A stretch of DNA of 64,000 bases, taken from Adenophora triphylla var. japonica (lineage: Eukaryota > Streptophyta > Magnoliopsida > Asterales > Campanulaceae). A program made the position numbers and the translations under genes. Positions 33,950 to 45,770 of the stretch are shown piece by piece (position 1 is the stretch's first letter; every line of letters starts with the position of its first letter). The DNA lies in NCBI GenBank assembly GCA_022495995.1, contig JAFEMH010000332.1, positions 62,001 to 126,000 of the forward strand, given 5' to 3'. Under the pieces are notes generated by a model. It ran no database searches. It was not told where the DNA came from and saw nothing but the letters and a program-made list of their open reading frames with translations.

Positions 33950-34020
33950 CTGCATTGACATATGAAAGATTGTCAATAAGTATAGTGCATCAGTTTGACA
34001 AACTAAACTGAGAGGATAAC

Positions 34021-35105
34021 TGTTAGTACCCGGTCCGAAAAAAGGTATTCCAAATATCTGGCCCGGTTAATTAATAAAAAAGCCCTAAAGAAGCCCTAAC
34101 CCTAAGGAAACCCTAAAAAGCTCATTAATTCTTCCGTACCAGCGCCGTCGCTGTCAGCGTGGGAGGTACGCCAGTTGGAAGAGCCGATCGGCCCTTTGCC
34201 CGTGCATTGGCCGATCGACCCTTTTATTTAGAGCCGATCGACCCTTCCCTCCTAGAGCCGATCGACCCTTTAGAAGCCCAGCCCAGGTACCGAGGTATTA
34301 TAAATAGGGGTGCCCGGCTCCCCATATTCTCAACATAATTTCTCCGGGAGAAGCAAGCCATACTTGCTTTAACCTTTATTTCCTCTTTTCCTCTCGAATC
34401 GCCAAGATTCGACCTCCAAGTCTTGCTACAATTGGTAAGACCCTCTTTTTAATATTCTTGTTCTTTATTATTGTCTTTATTATTATTGCTTGCATGCTTA
34501 GTATATTTTAATTGCTTTATCTCTTGCTTATGCCATATATGCTAGATTTAGGGTTGTTTTAATATATTTAATTATTCATAGCCGAGGATGATCTAAGGTT
34601 TCGCCCTAAGAAACCCAATGGATCTAGGAACTATTTCTTTCCTTCCACCTTAGTTATAATTATCCCATGATCAACAATTCCCCAAGGATGAACATTGATT
34701 AGTGCACCTTCCGAGGGCCTAACTCAAAGGTTCTAGGGTGCGATCATCAATTAATTCTTTCTCTCCCCTCCTCCTTATGCATGATCCCGCTTCTTCTATC
34801 TATTCCCGTAAACACCACACACAACCAACACCCCACATGCTAGAAAGACCGATTCATCGGGCAATAGGAGTGATAGCGTTTCTTCTTCTGTTGTAACTTG
34901 ACCCCCGAACCCGATTAACTGTTTAGCCTTTTTTCAAAGCTTTGGGCTATATCAAAGTGGCGTGGCGACTCTCAAAATTTAAACTAATATTTTAATATGG
35001 TTTAAATCGAGTGTCACTAAATGAATATCCCATTTCGATTCGACATTATATGATTAATTATTTGAAACTTCCGAATGCGCGTTGCATCGGGACGGGGTAT
35101 TCACA
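34021..35105 (+). repeat. Element 3 5' LTR
   Basis: 1085 bp. It has four CCGATCG boxes (34181-34270), TATAAATA (34299-34306), an AT-rich segment with GGTAAGACCC at about 34434 that resembles a splice donor, and near its end TGGCGACTC (34963-34971), a copy of the start of the primer site. Confidence 0.95.
34181..34306 (+). promoter_or_regulatory. Element 3 U3: four GCCGATCG boxes and TATA box
   Basis: Four boxes follow the pattern GCCGATCG(G/A)CCCTT, the first a perfect GGGCCGATCGGCCC-type palindrome core. They sit 30-115 bp upstream of TATAAATA (34299-34306). The same layout is at 49549-49671 in the 3' LTR. Boxes of the same type recur before both antisense genes. Confidence 0.75.
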
Positions 35106-35106
35106 G

Positions 35107-35124
35107 TGGCGACTCCGCTGGGGA
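35107..35124 (+). other. Element 3 primer binding site, tRNA-Arg
   Basis: TGGCGACTCCGCTGGGGA, one base after the LTR. It is complementary to the 3' end of plant tRNA-Arg(ACG), whose acceptor stem starts GACUCCG. Confidence 0.8.
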
Positions 35125-35942
35125 ATGTTTTGAAATTTTTTCAAACTAAGTGGGTCAGACTTTCGTTTTCCTTTGTGGTGTTGTATTGTGCTTTCTTTTT
35201 TCTTTACTCTTAACTGTTGCATTGCATGCATGCATTTCATGTAAATAAAAAATCTTTCTCTTTTTTCTCTAAAAGGAATTAGATTTTTCTACCTCACACT
35301 ACCACTAGAGTCCGTGTCACACTGCACAGACACCCTTTTACCCTTCGGAGAAGCCAAAGTGCGGGAAGTGTGGTGATCATGTCTCCTCCCTTCCGAGTCT
35401 CACTTGGCCATCCACTCATCAGTGCGCTTCGGCTGCACGGTGGGAACCTAAAACCTAACCCTTGCGTCACCCACTTTTTTTAGGAATACACTCCATATGA
35501 CCGGTTGGTTTGACTAGCTTTTTTATATAGACAATTAATGGGGTCTTTACGTTAAGTCACCACGAACCAATGATAAGTCAAGATCTATCGAGAGATTAAG
35601 AGCACTAAAAATTGATTTCCTTTTAAAGGACGTGCTATGTGAGGACGAGTTATTTATTGTTAAAAGATCTTGGCCTATCATTAGTTTGTAGTACTTTTCA
35701 TAAAAATCACATTAATTGTCTATGCGAGAAGGTTAGTCGTTAGGATTCACCACTTTAGGATATCTAGTTAGTTGCGAAAAAGGGGTATCCCTTCCAACCT
35801 TTGTAGGACTAAAATGTACCAAGCTTTTGTAAATAAAATTTTTTAAGCTAGTACACTGCATTGAGTCAACCCCTCTCCTAAAACCGAGTCTTTTCTGATA
35901 CTTCCGCAGAGCTAAGGTCGGGCCGCGTTCTTCATTCAACAA
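35125..35942 (+). other. Element 3 untranslated leader
   Basis: Between primer site and gag. No gene. It includes the inverted words GATCTATCGAGAG and TAAAAGATCTTGG near 35580-35670. Otherwise nothing recognisable. Confidence 0.5.
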
Positions 35943-37762
35943 TGACAACCTTGCCTCCATCAACTACTCCAAGCGCACTGCTTTGCCCTCTGCAACCAGT
36001 TCTACACCAGTCACTTCAATGGAAGGTCTTGCCAACCTCGACTTCAATGACATTCCGCCTGCTCTGCATGCCTACTTTGCCGGTTTAACCATGAGGGTTG
36101 AGAAACTTGAAGAGCAGAATCGCACTTTGAAGAACCACAATCAAGAGCTGAAGGATCATTTTGTTGAGGAACTCAGTAAAAGGGGACATAAGGTTATCTT
36201 GATGGGGAATGAAGTAGTCGATGTTGAAGATGAAACCGTCAATACTCCTAATCCCGCCAATCCCAATGCACCTATCTTCCCTCTACCCAACTATGTTCCA
36301 AGCAACTACAATAATGTTCCACCACCTGTCATGTATGGAAGCTCAAGCAAGTCCAAAGGACCCTATCAACCTCCTGCCAACACACCCAAGAACCACTTTG
36401 CTAATCTACCCCCTCCCACTTTACCCTTCAATTATTCCGGTCACCATATCCCTACCTACTCCACCTCCCCTACCATTACTCAACCTCCTGCCATGCGTAA
36501 CCCGGCATTGCTGGGACCCGGCTGTGTTAGCGTTGATTGAACAAGTGAAGGCATTGGCCAGAGCAAATGGGAAAGCAAGGTGTGTTCCCCATCAAGATGC
36601 TTAATCCGAGCAAAGTTGCACCCCTACCTCAAGATTTCAAGATGCCCAAGATGGCTATGTTTGGAGGAGTCACTTGCCCAAAGACGCATTTAGACAGGTA
36701 TACGTTGGCAATGAGGGCTAAAGATTGTACACCCGAAGCGAGATGGCAAGAATGTTCCATAGCACATTGGAAGGGGCCGCTCTCCGTTGGTTTCTGAAGT
36801 TGAATGAGGAGGAAAGGGACACATGGGACAAGGTTAGTAGGGTGTTCTCTGAAAAGTATCAAGCAAACATGGATTGGCAAGTGAATAGGGCTGATTTGGA
36901 GCACACGCTTCAAAAGAATGGAGAGTCGATTTATGACTTCTACAAGCGTTGGAATGATAAGTTGAGCGAAATTCAGTATCCGCCCAAGGAGAATGAACAA
37001 AAACAGATTTTTTACAAGTGCTTGTTGCCCGGACACAAGTTGGCAGTTGGTAATGGATACTTTCCCAATCTTAGGGAGATGGTGGATTCGGGCGTACGTT
37101 ATGAAAGTGGCATCACCGGGATCACTCCACCGAAGGACACTGGGGCTGTTAATAATTCGTTCCGCTATAGAGCTCCCGCCAATACCGTAGCAAAGAAAGA
37201 GCCAGTGGGGCAAGTAAGTTATGTGCAAGGAGAAGCTGCTTTGGATGTTCAAGCTGTAATGAGGGGGAATAACAATGTTCACCGCGATAGAGATGTGTTT
37301 GACGATTTTGGAATGCCAATGGGCAAGGTTTTCGAAGTACTAGTAAAGAAGGGCTTGGTCAAGCCGCTTGAGAATTATGAACCGTTAAACCCAAGAGAAG
37401 ACTTAGATGCTTCCAAATACTGCCACTACCACAAGTACAAGGGTCACACTACTGATTACTGCCTTCAGTTCAAGCGTTTGGTACAAGACTTGATTCGGCA
37501 AGGTAAGGTGGAGAAGCCGAAGTCTCCAAACGTTGTGGGGAATCCTCTCCCTAACAACAAGATCCACATGGTGGAAGGTAATTTTATCAGCTTGGTAGAG
37601 ATGGAAGATGCTTTTGAGAAACTGGGGCTATCAACAGAAGATGTATTCTCAGCTGTTGTCAGAAAGGGATTGTTCGTGCCAAATTTGTCAAGTATCTTTG
37701 GTTTCGCTTTGAAGAGAGGGCGTGCAGAAACTGATCATCGAAGGGAAGGTAGAAAATCCTAA
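35943..37762 (+). pseudogene. Element 3 gag, frame-shifted
   Basis: ATG 35943 gives MTTLPPSTTPSALL. The frame then shifts to 35983-36540 with a short coiled coil (MRVEKLEEQNRTLKNHNQEL) and a Pro-rich stretch. After further shifts near 36530-36740 the capsid domain is read from 36725 to 37762 (EMARMFHSTLEGAALRWFL, LEHTLQKNGESIYDFYKRW, GISGIT-like linker). It ends with a Cys/His cluster YCHYHKYKGHTTDYC. Gag builds the particle and binds RNA. At least four indels prevent a full-length product. Confidence 0.82.
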
Positions 37763-39504
37763 TAAGATAGTTGGTAGTAACATTGCTATGGTAGAGAAAG
37801 ACCTCAGATCCGATCGAATCTGTTGTGACGGACAGTGAGGCGGTTGTGTCGGTTGTAATTCGAGTTCAATTTATAAAGAATTTTCTTGTTATATGCTTTG
37901 TCTTTTGAGAGCTGTCTAGAGAAGTTGCCTCGTTAAATGGTAGTTATGTGGAAGAGAGTCCTAAACCTCTCTCGTTGGCTGAAATTCACGCGAAGTATCG
38001 ATATGGAGAAGAATGGGGTTAGTCTACTCACGAGGTGCGGAAAGGTGTATCAACCGAGAAGATAAAGGGGCGAAGAAAGTGTTTGGTCCGAAAAGCGAAA
38101 TAGTAAATCCTGATAAAGAAGACCCTATCCTCACGCAGTGAAGCTAACTCAAGCCAATATATCCTTATGGTCCTTGCTAACATCCTCATATGCCCATAGG
38201 ATGATGTTGGAAGCAGAATCTTCTTTGCAACTTTGGTGCCGTAGTCGATACTGAAAGCCGAGGAAGATGTAACGCGAGATGATCGGCAACATACACTTTG
38301 GGAATATCATTACATTTTCGAGTTGGACATGCCGGAGTTTGGATCGGATCATAATGAACCCTTTGCACATCACTATTGAAGTCAACGGAAAGAGGTTGCC
38401 ACGTATTTTTATTGACAATGGTTACGCGGTGAACATACGCCTTCCGGGATGATGGGCGTCCTTGATCTAAGTCCACAGATTTGAGACCTTCGGTTCATTC
38501 CGTGCGAGGATACGATTCTACTAGCCGGTCGGTGTTGGGAATAATCGGTTGCCCCTTACTTGCGGGACCACTACTATGATTGCTTGAGTTTCAAGTCATA
38601 GACATACCTTCCACCTTCACCATCTTCTTTGGGTAGGCCATGGTTGCATCGGATGAATGGAGTCCCCTCCTCATTGCATCAATGTGTGAAATTCCGATCG
38701 GGCGTCAGTGTGATTATTTACAGCGATACGGTAACATCTCAAGGAACAAGCACGGGAAAGCCGGTCCTACAGATTCAGCACGAAGAGAGTAGTTCTATGT
38801 TCAGCGGTTTTCAGCTAATAGCACAAGCACAAGTTTGCGCAGTAGATCTCACAAAGACATCAGACAGAGTACGGCCGGCTATAAGAATGATGAGAAACAT
38901 GGGATTTGTACCGGGGCGGGGCTTGGCGAGGCATCTCCAAGGACCCACGAAAATAGTGGAGGCTATCGATCACCGCAGCTACCAGGGTCTAGGCTACGTT
39001 CTTACTCCCGAAGATAAAGCGAGATGGAAAGAATTGAATACATCAAAGGGTGAAGGCCCTACCAGCAGCGAGAGATGAGGCCATACCGTCTTTCCCTCAA
39101 CAGTTACTTTGTCAAGGAGGGTGAAGAATCCTCTTGCATGGAGTTTAGTGAGCCGTGGTTTGATCATACGAGGCGAGGCTACGAAGGGTTTTGAAATTTT
39201 CGGGGATACAGAAGTTGATAGGTCGAAGCTGAAGACGGTTCTCATGGATCCACGTCAGAAGAGAGGCAAGGTTGTCACAGTCCAGAGCCGATACGTCATC
39301 AAGACCGAAGATGGGTTGGCCGATCAGCTAGGGCAGGTATCTTTGGATGAGCCGATGATTGAGGACATTACAGTTTCAGAGGATGCAGAAGAGTGGGATG
39401 GTCAGAACCTGTTACAGCATTTGGGGAATACGAATATAGAAGACGATATGGTTGCGATCATTGGGGCGAAATGGCGGATGATACGGATCCAAGGACGTTG
39501 GTGA
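37763..39504 (+). pseudogene. Element 3 protease region with G-patch
   Basis: Very broken. MPEFGSDHNEP near 38335 and IFIDNG near 38410 mark the protease; its catalytic Asp is kept but the following residues are odd (DNGYAVN). Frame 38629-39078 holds GRPWLHRMNGVPSSLHQCVKF, then a G-patch-like segment MMRNMGFVPGRGLARHLQGP and YQGLGYVLTPEDKARW. Frame 39109-39504 is an uncharacterised linker. The same succession occurs intact at 60750-61530 in element 4. Confidence 0.75.
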
Positions 39505-39581
39505 CACCCATGGTTGGAAAGTGAAGAATTGGTGCGTATTTGGCGGACCGTAGCCACGAAGGAATACATGGTTGAAGAGCG

Positions 39582-42500
39582 GTGATGCCTCCTCTGTCGA
39601 GTCTCCCCCGATTCCCCCAAGTCCTCTGTTTCTTGAAATCGTCTGTTTTGTTTGAGTCTGATGTGTTTTCTTTTGAGTTTGAGTCGTCTTCCAAGTCTGA
39701 TGACCTCACGTCAGAAGACTATGAGTTAGTTGCAAATGTTGTTTTCCCTTTCGCTATGAATGAAAATCTAGATCTTTCCGAGTATCCCCTCATAGCCAAT
39801 CTTCTTAATGATAAATTAACTAAAAATAATGCTCAACTTAATCAAATTAACTTAGTTAATAATGACTCATTAGAAGAAGCGGACACACTAAACAATGAAT
39901 ACATAAAAAGAAGTTTCTAAGCAAGTTATCAATCAAAAGGAAGGTCGGGCCCAAGGCTGCCGATGAGGTGTTATCACGTATTAATTTGGGAACGGAAGAA
40001 GAGCGAGGGAGACACAGATTGGAAGTTTCTTGAAGGGGCTGAAAGGAAGCGTTGATTGAGCTGCTTAAGGAGTATTCGGATGTGTTCGCATGGTCATACA
40101 AGGATATGCCGGGGCTGGATAACTCGATAGTAGAGCACGAGAATACCGCGACACCGGATGCCAAGCACATCAGCGAAATTGCGTCGCATTAAGCGAGAAT
40201 GGTCTCTACAAGTTAAAGAAGAGATAGAGAAGCTCCTCCGAGTGGGTTTTATCGAGTTATTGAATATCCGACGTGGCTATCTAATATTGTGACGGTCGAT
40301 GCATCGAATGGCAAGGTTAGAGTTTGTGTTGACTTCCGTGATCTCAACAAGGCTAGCCCGAAGGACGACTTCCCACCGCCCAATATCGATATGCTAGTAG
40401 ATGCCCTTTGCTAACTACGAAGTCAAGTCTTTTGTAGATGGTTTCGCGGGATATAATCGGATCAAGATGGCGAGGCGGACCAAGAGAAGACGGCTTTTAC
40501 TACACCATGGGGAACATCTTTGTTACACCGTAATGCCATTCGGATTGAAAAATGCAGGGGCTACATACCAGAGGGCGGTCACAGCATTATTCCATGACAT
40601 GATCCACAAGGAGATTGAGGTGTATGTCGACGATATGATCATTCATTCCAAGGGGTCAGAAGGTCAGCACTTTATTGACTTAAGGAAGTTCTTCGACAGG
40701 CTGCGTGAGCACGCAATGCGTACGAATCTGCCAAGTGTACATTTGGAGTTATTCGAGGAAAGGTCTGGGCTACATGGTCACTGAACGAGGGATTGAGGCA
40801 GACCCAAGAAAAATTCAAGCCATCATGGAGATGAAGCCACCACGCACAGAAAAGGAAGTCAAGGGATTCATGGGACGGTTACAGTACATCAGCCGCTTCA
40901 TTAATCAATTAACTACCATGTGTGAGCCGATCTTCGATCGATGAAGAAGACCGCAAGCATAGATTGGGGACTGGAAATGTCAAGAAGCCTTTGAGGAAAT
41001 CAAGAGATACTTGGTCAATCCCCTATCCTTCGCCCCCACATTCGGAGAAACCATTGCTATTGTACCTAACGGTAACCGATACGGCCGTTGGGGCTATCTT
41101 TGGCGCAAGAAGCCAAGGACTCTCGGGTAGAGAACGCCGTTTATTTTGTTAGTCGAAAGTTGCAAGGAGTGAGCTAAATTACTCAGCATTGGAAAAGACC
41201 TGCACCGGGCTAGTTTGGGTGGTTAATAAGCTCAAGCATTACTTGTCAGCACACCCGATTCTGCTAGTATCGAAGATGGACCCCATTAAGTATTTGTTTG
41301 ACAAACCTTCTCTGTCCATGAGATTAGCCAAGTGGTCGGTATTTCTGGGGGAATTCGATATCACCTATGTGCCGAGAAAAGCAGTTAAAGGGAGAGCCAT
41401 GGCAGATCATTTAGCAGAATTTCCAAGTACAGAAGAACAGGGGCTTGAACCGGAATTTCCAGACGAGGGGATTTGTAGCATTGATACGGAAGAGAGATGG
41501 CAACTATTCTTTGATGGGGCCGCGAACAAGAGGGGCAGCGGAGTAGGAATCCTTTTGGTCGATCCCAAAGATGAGCACACCCCCATCGCCATCAAGCTGA
41601 ATTTTACAACCACCAATAACGCGGCTGAATACGAGGCATGCATAGCCGGTTTAGAAGACCTTGGAGCGTAATGTAAAGGAGTTGGAGGTATATGGAGACT
41701 CGGCTTTAATTATCAATCGGACGTCTAAGAAGTGGAAGACCGTTGATCCCTACTTTGCACGATCATCAGACTCATATGGAAGAGCTTGTCAAGCAATTCA
41801 AGGAAGTGACATTCCATTATCTACCCAGACGTAAATAGATTTGCCGACGCCTTAGCTACACCGGCTTCTTTGGTTGAGATCCCTCACGGAATGTACGTAA
41901 AACCATTCGAGTTGGCCGAAGAGAGAATCCCGCCATCGCTATGAAGCCTACCGTTGCCGAGATTCAAGCCGACGTCGAGGAGAATAAGGATCCGTGGTAC
42001 GCACGCATTTATGAGTATCTCAAGAAGGGTAATGCGTCCTTTCTAGGTGACGTGAAAGCCAAAAGTTTGCAGGCATTGAAGCGATTGGCCGGACAGCTTG
42101 TTCTACTAGATGATATGTTGTACAAAAGACACTACGATGGTCTCCTGTTACTCGTGTAGACGCGAAACGGCGAAGTGATCATGGAAGAAGTACACGACGG
42201 TTTGTGCGGTCCACACATGAATGCTAGAATGTTGAGACGTAAAATCACACGGTCAAGGGTTATTATTGGGTCACTATAGAAGCCGATCGCATTCGGTTTG
42301 TGCGGAAATGTCCCAAATGCCAAATGTGTTCCAATTTGAACCATGTACCCTCACGAGTTGTACAAAGATGGTAACCCTTGGCCATTTGCGACATGGGGGA
42401 TTGATGTGATTGGCAAGATTACACCGCCGGAAGCAATGGACATTGTTTTGTACTAGTAGCAAGTGGATTACTTCACCAAGTGGATCGAGGCAAAATCTTA

Positions 42501-43239
42501 CAAGGTGTTGACTTTCCAAAAAGGTGGCACAGCTTCATTAAGGAGGACATCATGTGCAGATATGGAGTACCAAATGAGGTTATCTCGGACAACGGGTCCC
42601 ACTTCGGCGGAGATTGTGACAGACATCGGGCAGCAGTTCAAGATCACCCGGCACAAGTCTTCCCTTATAGGCCTCGGACCAACGGAGCGATCGAGGCGGC
42701 TAATAAAACGATTGAGCGGATAATCGAAAGACAAAGAATTCGAGGTAGGGACCGGCCCGAGAAACTACCATTGGCACTTTGGGGATATAGAACTTCCGTT
42801 CGTACGGCCTACAGCGAAACTCCTTTTGCTCGACATATGGGATGGAAGCAAGACTCCGGTTGAGTTGGAAGTCCCGTCTTTGAGAATTTTATTAGAGAAT
42901 CAAGTAGCGTAAGTTGAATGGCTCCGCACTCGATATGATCGATTGGCCACACTTGATGAGCGTAGACTCAAAGCCATGGAACACATCCGTGCCTATCGAG
43001 ACGGACAAAGAAGGGCTTTCAACAAAAAGGTGCAGCCCTTAGACATTAAGGAAGGTGATTTGGTTTTGAAGCAACTTCCCAACAAGTTCAATCCTTCGGG
43101 GAAGTGGGCCCCTACATGGACCGGCCCGTATGTGATCAAGAAGATATTTTCGGGTGGAGCAGTTAAAATGGCAGATTTGGATGGCAACGAATTCAAGGAG
43201 CCCACCAACCTCAGCAAGCTCAGACGCTACTATGATTAA
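39582..43239 (+). pseudogene. Element 3 RT, RNase H, second RNase H, integrase, frame-shifted
   Basis: Linker with SDDLTSEDYELVANVVFPF, shared with element 4. RT is spread over several frames (VFAWSYKDMPGL near 40087, MPFGLKNAGATYQR near 40530, catalytic YVDDMIIHSK near 40622, GRLQYISRFINQL near 40875). The Ty3 RNase H is near 41040-41400, and the second RNase H has LFFDGAANKRGSGVGILL and NNAAEYEACIAGLE near 41500-41660. The integrase core has WGIDVIGK, DYFTKWIEAK and EVISDNGSHF near 42390-42605. The C-terminal part, ending NLSKLRRYYD, is intact at 42943-43239. Indels occur every few hundred bases. Confidence 0.85.
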
Positions 43240-43253
43240 GCTCTTCCTCCCCC

Positions 43254-43254
<1 letters not shown>

Positions 43255-43285
<31 letters not shown>

Positions 43286-43395
43286 CGCAAAAAGAAGCCC
43301 GCTAGATTGAAAACCCGCAAAGGGCGGTCTAGCAACAAAAGAAAGGGTGCGTTCAAAGCTCGCTAGATTGAAAACCCGTAAAGGGCGGTCTAGGC
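43255..43395 (+). repeat. A-run and two tandem hairpins after element 3 pol
   Basis: About 30 consecutive A (43257-43286), then two ~33-nt hairpin units (43302-43334 and 43363-43394) of the pattern GCTAGATTG...GGTCTAG. Each has an inner ACCC/GGG pairing. Element O has a matching unit at 56999-57034. Role unknown. Confidence 0.6.
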
Positions 43396-43757
43396 AAAAG
43401 TTAGAGCAAAAAATAAAATAAAAATTGTCCCGCTTCTATCTTCCCTTTCTAAAAACAATAGCTTGATGAAAATGAACTACGACGACCTGAGACCCTTGGT
43501 TCTCATTGTAAAAGGGGAACGTAGGCAGCCTTAATCGGCGCGGTCCAAAAAATAAATAAAAATCCAATCTGTTTTCACTAAAGCAATAAACTTTTTTCGT
43601 TCCCACAATCAATGCATGATTACACTTATTTGATGAGTCTAAGCTCGACTATACTATTGACTAAATAACTTGCAAAGAAACTAAAAAAATTAAAAGACAA
43701 AATAAATAACTAATGTGTCCGCATATGACTGTGGGTGGATACTCGGATATATAAGGT
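43396..43757 (+). other. Element 3 spacer after the hairpins
   Basis: No gene. It contains a GAACTACGAC...CGTAGGCAGCC segment (43476-43533) that is echoed at 49169-49217, just upstream of the 3' LTR. Confidence 0.5.
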
Positions 43758-45175
43758 CTATTCCTTGGCACTAGGCCCCTCATCTCCGTCTTTCTTCTTG
43801 GCAGCTCGTCGAGTCGGTTTCTTCTTACTCTCTCTCTTAAAATAAGGCAAATACTTCTTCTTCAATGGGGGAACCTCCTCGATCGCCTTACCCTTCAACT
43901 TCCGCTCCATCCTCTTAGGAGGATTCTCCTCCACGGTGTCTAGAGAAATCCCCAAAGCCTCCTTGTCTCTGAGAAAACGGCTCGAAGATATGTTAGGGAC
44001 CAATCTCCGTCTCAAGTCATACAAAGTCTCCCTCATCGGTCCCAAATTCTCTTCATACCATGTCAAATAAGCATGTGACAAATGAGTGCTAAGGGTCCAC
44101 ATTTAGCGCAAGATAGACTCGTGGCATCCCATGAGAACTCCATAAGCTCACCATCAAAACCGAAACACCAACGTCCATTGGAAGGACTTTGGCGTAATCA
44201 TCAAACTCGAAGTGCCCCAAGTTGGAGGACGGACCTGCTCCATACCATATTGCCGAAGTACTCGCTCTGCATAATAAAAGGTGGTAGTCTCGAAAGCTGG
44301 TACACGGATCAGGCATTGCCCAAGCTGAAGACTCCGAATAAAAGAAAGGCCCCAATGCTGTATTCGCCAATGAATCCTGTCAGTATCCACCTCCGCCAAA
44401 TACATCTTCCACTCCCTTCGACTGGGTTGGAAAGCGGATCAATCTTCCTTCTACAACCATGAAACCAAGGCCTAGCACTCGAAGGGGAATCTCTAGAACA
44501 AAAAGTCGGTCCTCGAGCCACGTGGTCGTAGTTTGGCACGCGCCCTAGTCATAAGCGGAGCACCCCTAGCTATACGAGATATGCCATGAAGCGTCTCGCC
44601 CAAAAGAACCGGAATAATGCTCCTCCCCGAACGGGCCCGATCAACCATATCCAAGCACCCACCGGTAGCTACACCCACATAAGGAGAAAATAACCTTGGA
44701 AAATAAGCGAGAGGGCCGTGCAATCCAAGGCAAAATCTCGAGTCAAAGTCATCACCATGGGCAAATCTCCCGGCAAATCACGTATATCTATGTCTACACC
44801 TTCAACCAAACCTCTAGCCACAGCTGTAGGCAGGTGCAGAAATTTGGCCACCCTCGTCACCAACGGAACTCTATCCTGTGGAACCGCTATCAAACTAACA
44901 TCATCCCCTCCACACAAAGCAAGAAAATCCTCGTAGGTGGGTGTAATCTCGTTGTAAGAGAAGTTGAAAACATGATTGGATTCATCCCAAAAGGCAGCAG
45001 CAGCATGTAAAAGATTCCAATTGGGATGCATGGGCAAAAGGGACCAAACACACTTCACCCCAAAGCGTTTATCAAAAGCATGGCGAGCAGAACGAGGCAC
45101 CTTGGATACCCAAACGGTCAAATTACTCTCAAAATTATTTTGCTTCTCCATCAAAACAGAGGGATGAGAATTCAT
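43758..45175 (-). pseudogene. Element 3 antisense gene a (plant mobile domain-like, DUF7745 type)
   Basis: Minus strand from ATG 45175 (MNSHPSVLMEKQNNFE). Features: VKCVWSLLPMHPNWNLLHAA, FWDESNHVFNFSYNEITPTY, then a shift near 44690 into FSPYVGVATGGCLDMVDRAR and SIIPVLLGETLHGISR. Later RIHWRIQHWGLSFI and YAERVLRQYGMEQ appear in another frame. A Lys-rich tail follows (44102-43758, KKKYLPYFKRESKKKPTRR). The pattern fits the large family of mobile-domain proteins found in plant transposons, whose biochemical role is unclear. Several indels break it. CCGATCG boxes lie 146-260 bp upstream. Confidence 0.72.
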
Positions 45176-45320
45176 TGTAGAAAGAAAAAGATAGCAGCGC
45201 AGAGGAAAAGAAGAGAGAGTTGGGTTTTACAAACGACGGCTGACAAAGGATTATTTATAGGTTTGGGTGTCAAAATCCGGGCAGGAAAAGGACAGTAAGG
45301 GAATCCGTGCAAGGATTGGA

Positions 45321-45435
45321 GGGCCGATCGGCCCCTTCCAGGAAGACCAACCGCCGCCTTTTCAGCATAAGGCCGATCGGACCTTTATATTTGGGCCGAT
45401 CGGACCTTTATATTTGGGCCGATCGACCCTTTAAT
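45321..45435 (-). promoter_or_regulatory. CCGATCG box cluster upstream of antisense gene a
   Basis: Four boxes (45321-45334, 45371-45385, 45393-45407 and 45416-45431) of the form GGGCCGATCGG/ACC lie upstream of the ATG at 45175. Two are joined by the repeated TTTATATTT. They match the boxes of this element's own LTR. Confidence 0.65.
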
Positions 45436-45770
45436 TCCCCAACTTCAACGCAATGCAAAGAAGGCCCCACCTTTTGGCTCTTTTGTTTTATTTTATTTTA
45501 TCCTCATTTTTACTATTATCTTTTATTGTTTTCTTTTTTCAATTTTTACTTTACTTTATCTTATTTTATTTTTATTTTTGTCCTCATTTTGTCCAGTGCA
45601 AAGGTACAAAAATAGATAAAGTCCAAAAATAGAAATGTACATAAATGGAAAAGATTAACTTTTATATTTAATCCATAAATAGTACATAGATTAGATGCAT
45701 ACAAAGTGAGTCAAAGCATAAAATCTAGAGTCTCGCTCCTAACGGTACTACATAAAAATATATAAAAGCC
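45436..45770. other. Element 3 T-rich spacer between antisense genes
   Basis: TTTTATTTTATTT-rich low-complexity sequence (45480-45600). No gene seen. Confidence 0.5.

Noticed and set aside
34085..34125. Telomere-like CCCTAACCCTAA in the element 3 LTR
   Set aside because: Only about two units within a varied CCCTAA context; not an array. It recurs in the other LTR as ordinary LTR sequence.
35107..35124. Possible tRNA gene at primer sites
   Set aside because: Only 18-20 nt complementary to tRNA 3' ends; no anticodon arm or D arm nearby.
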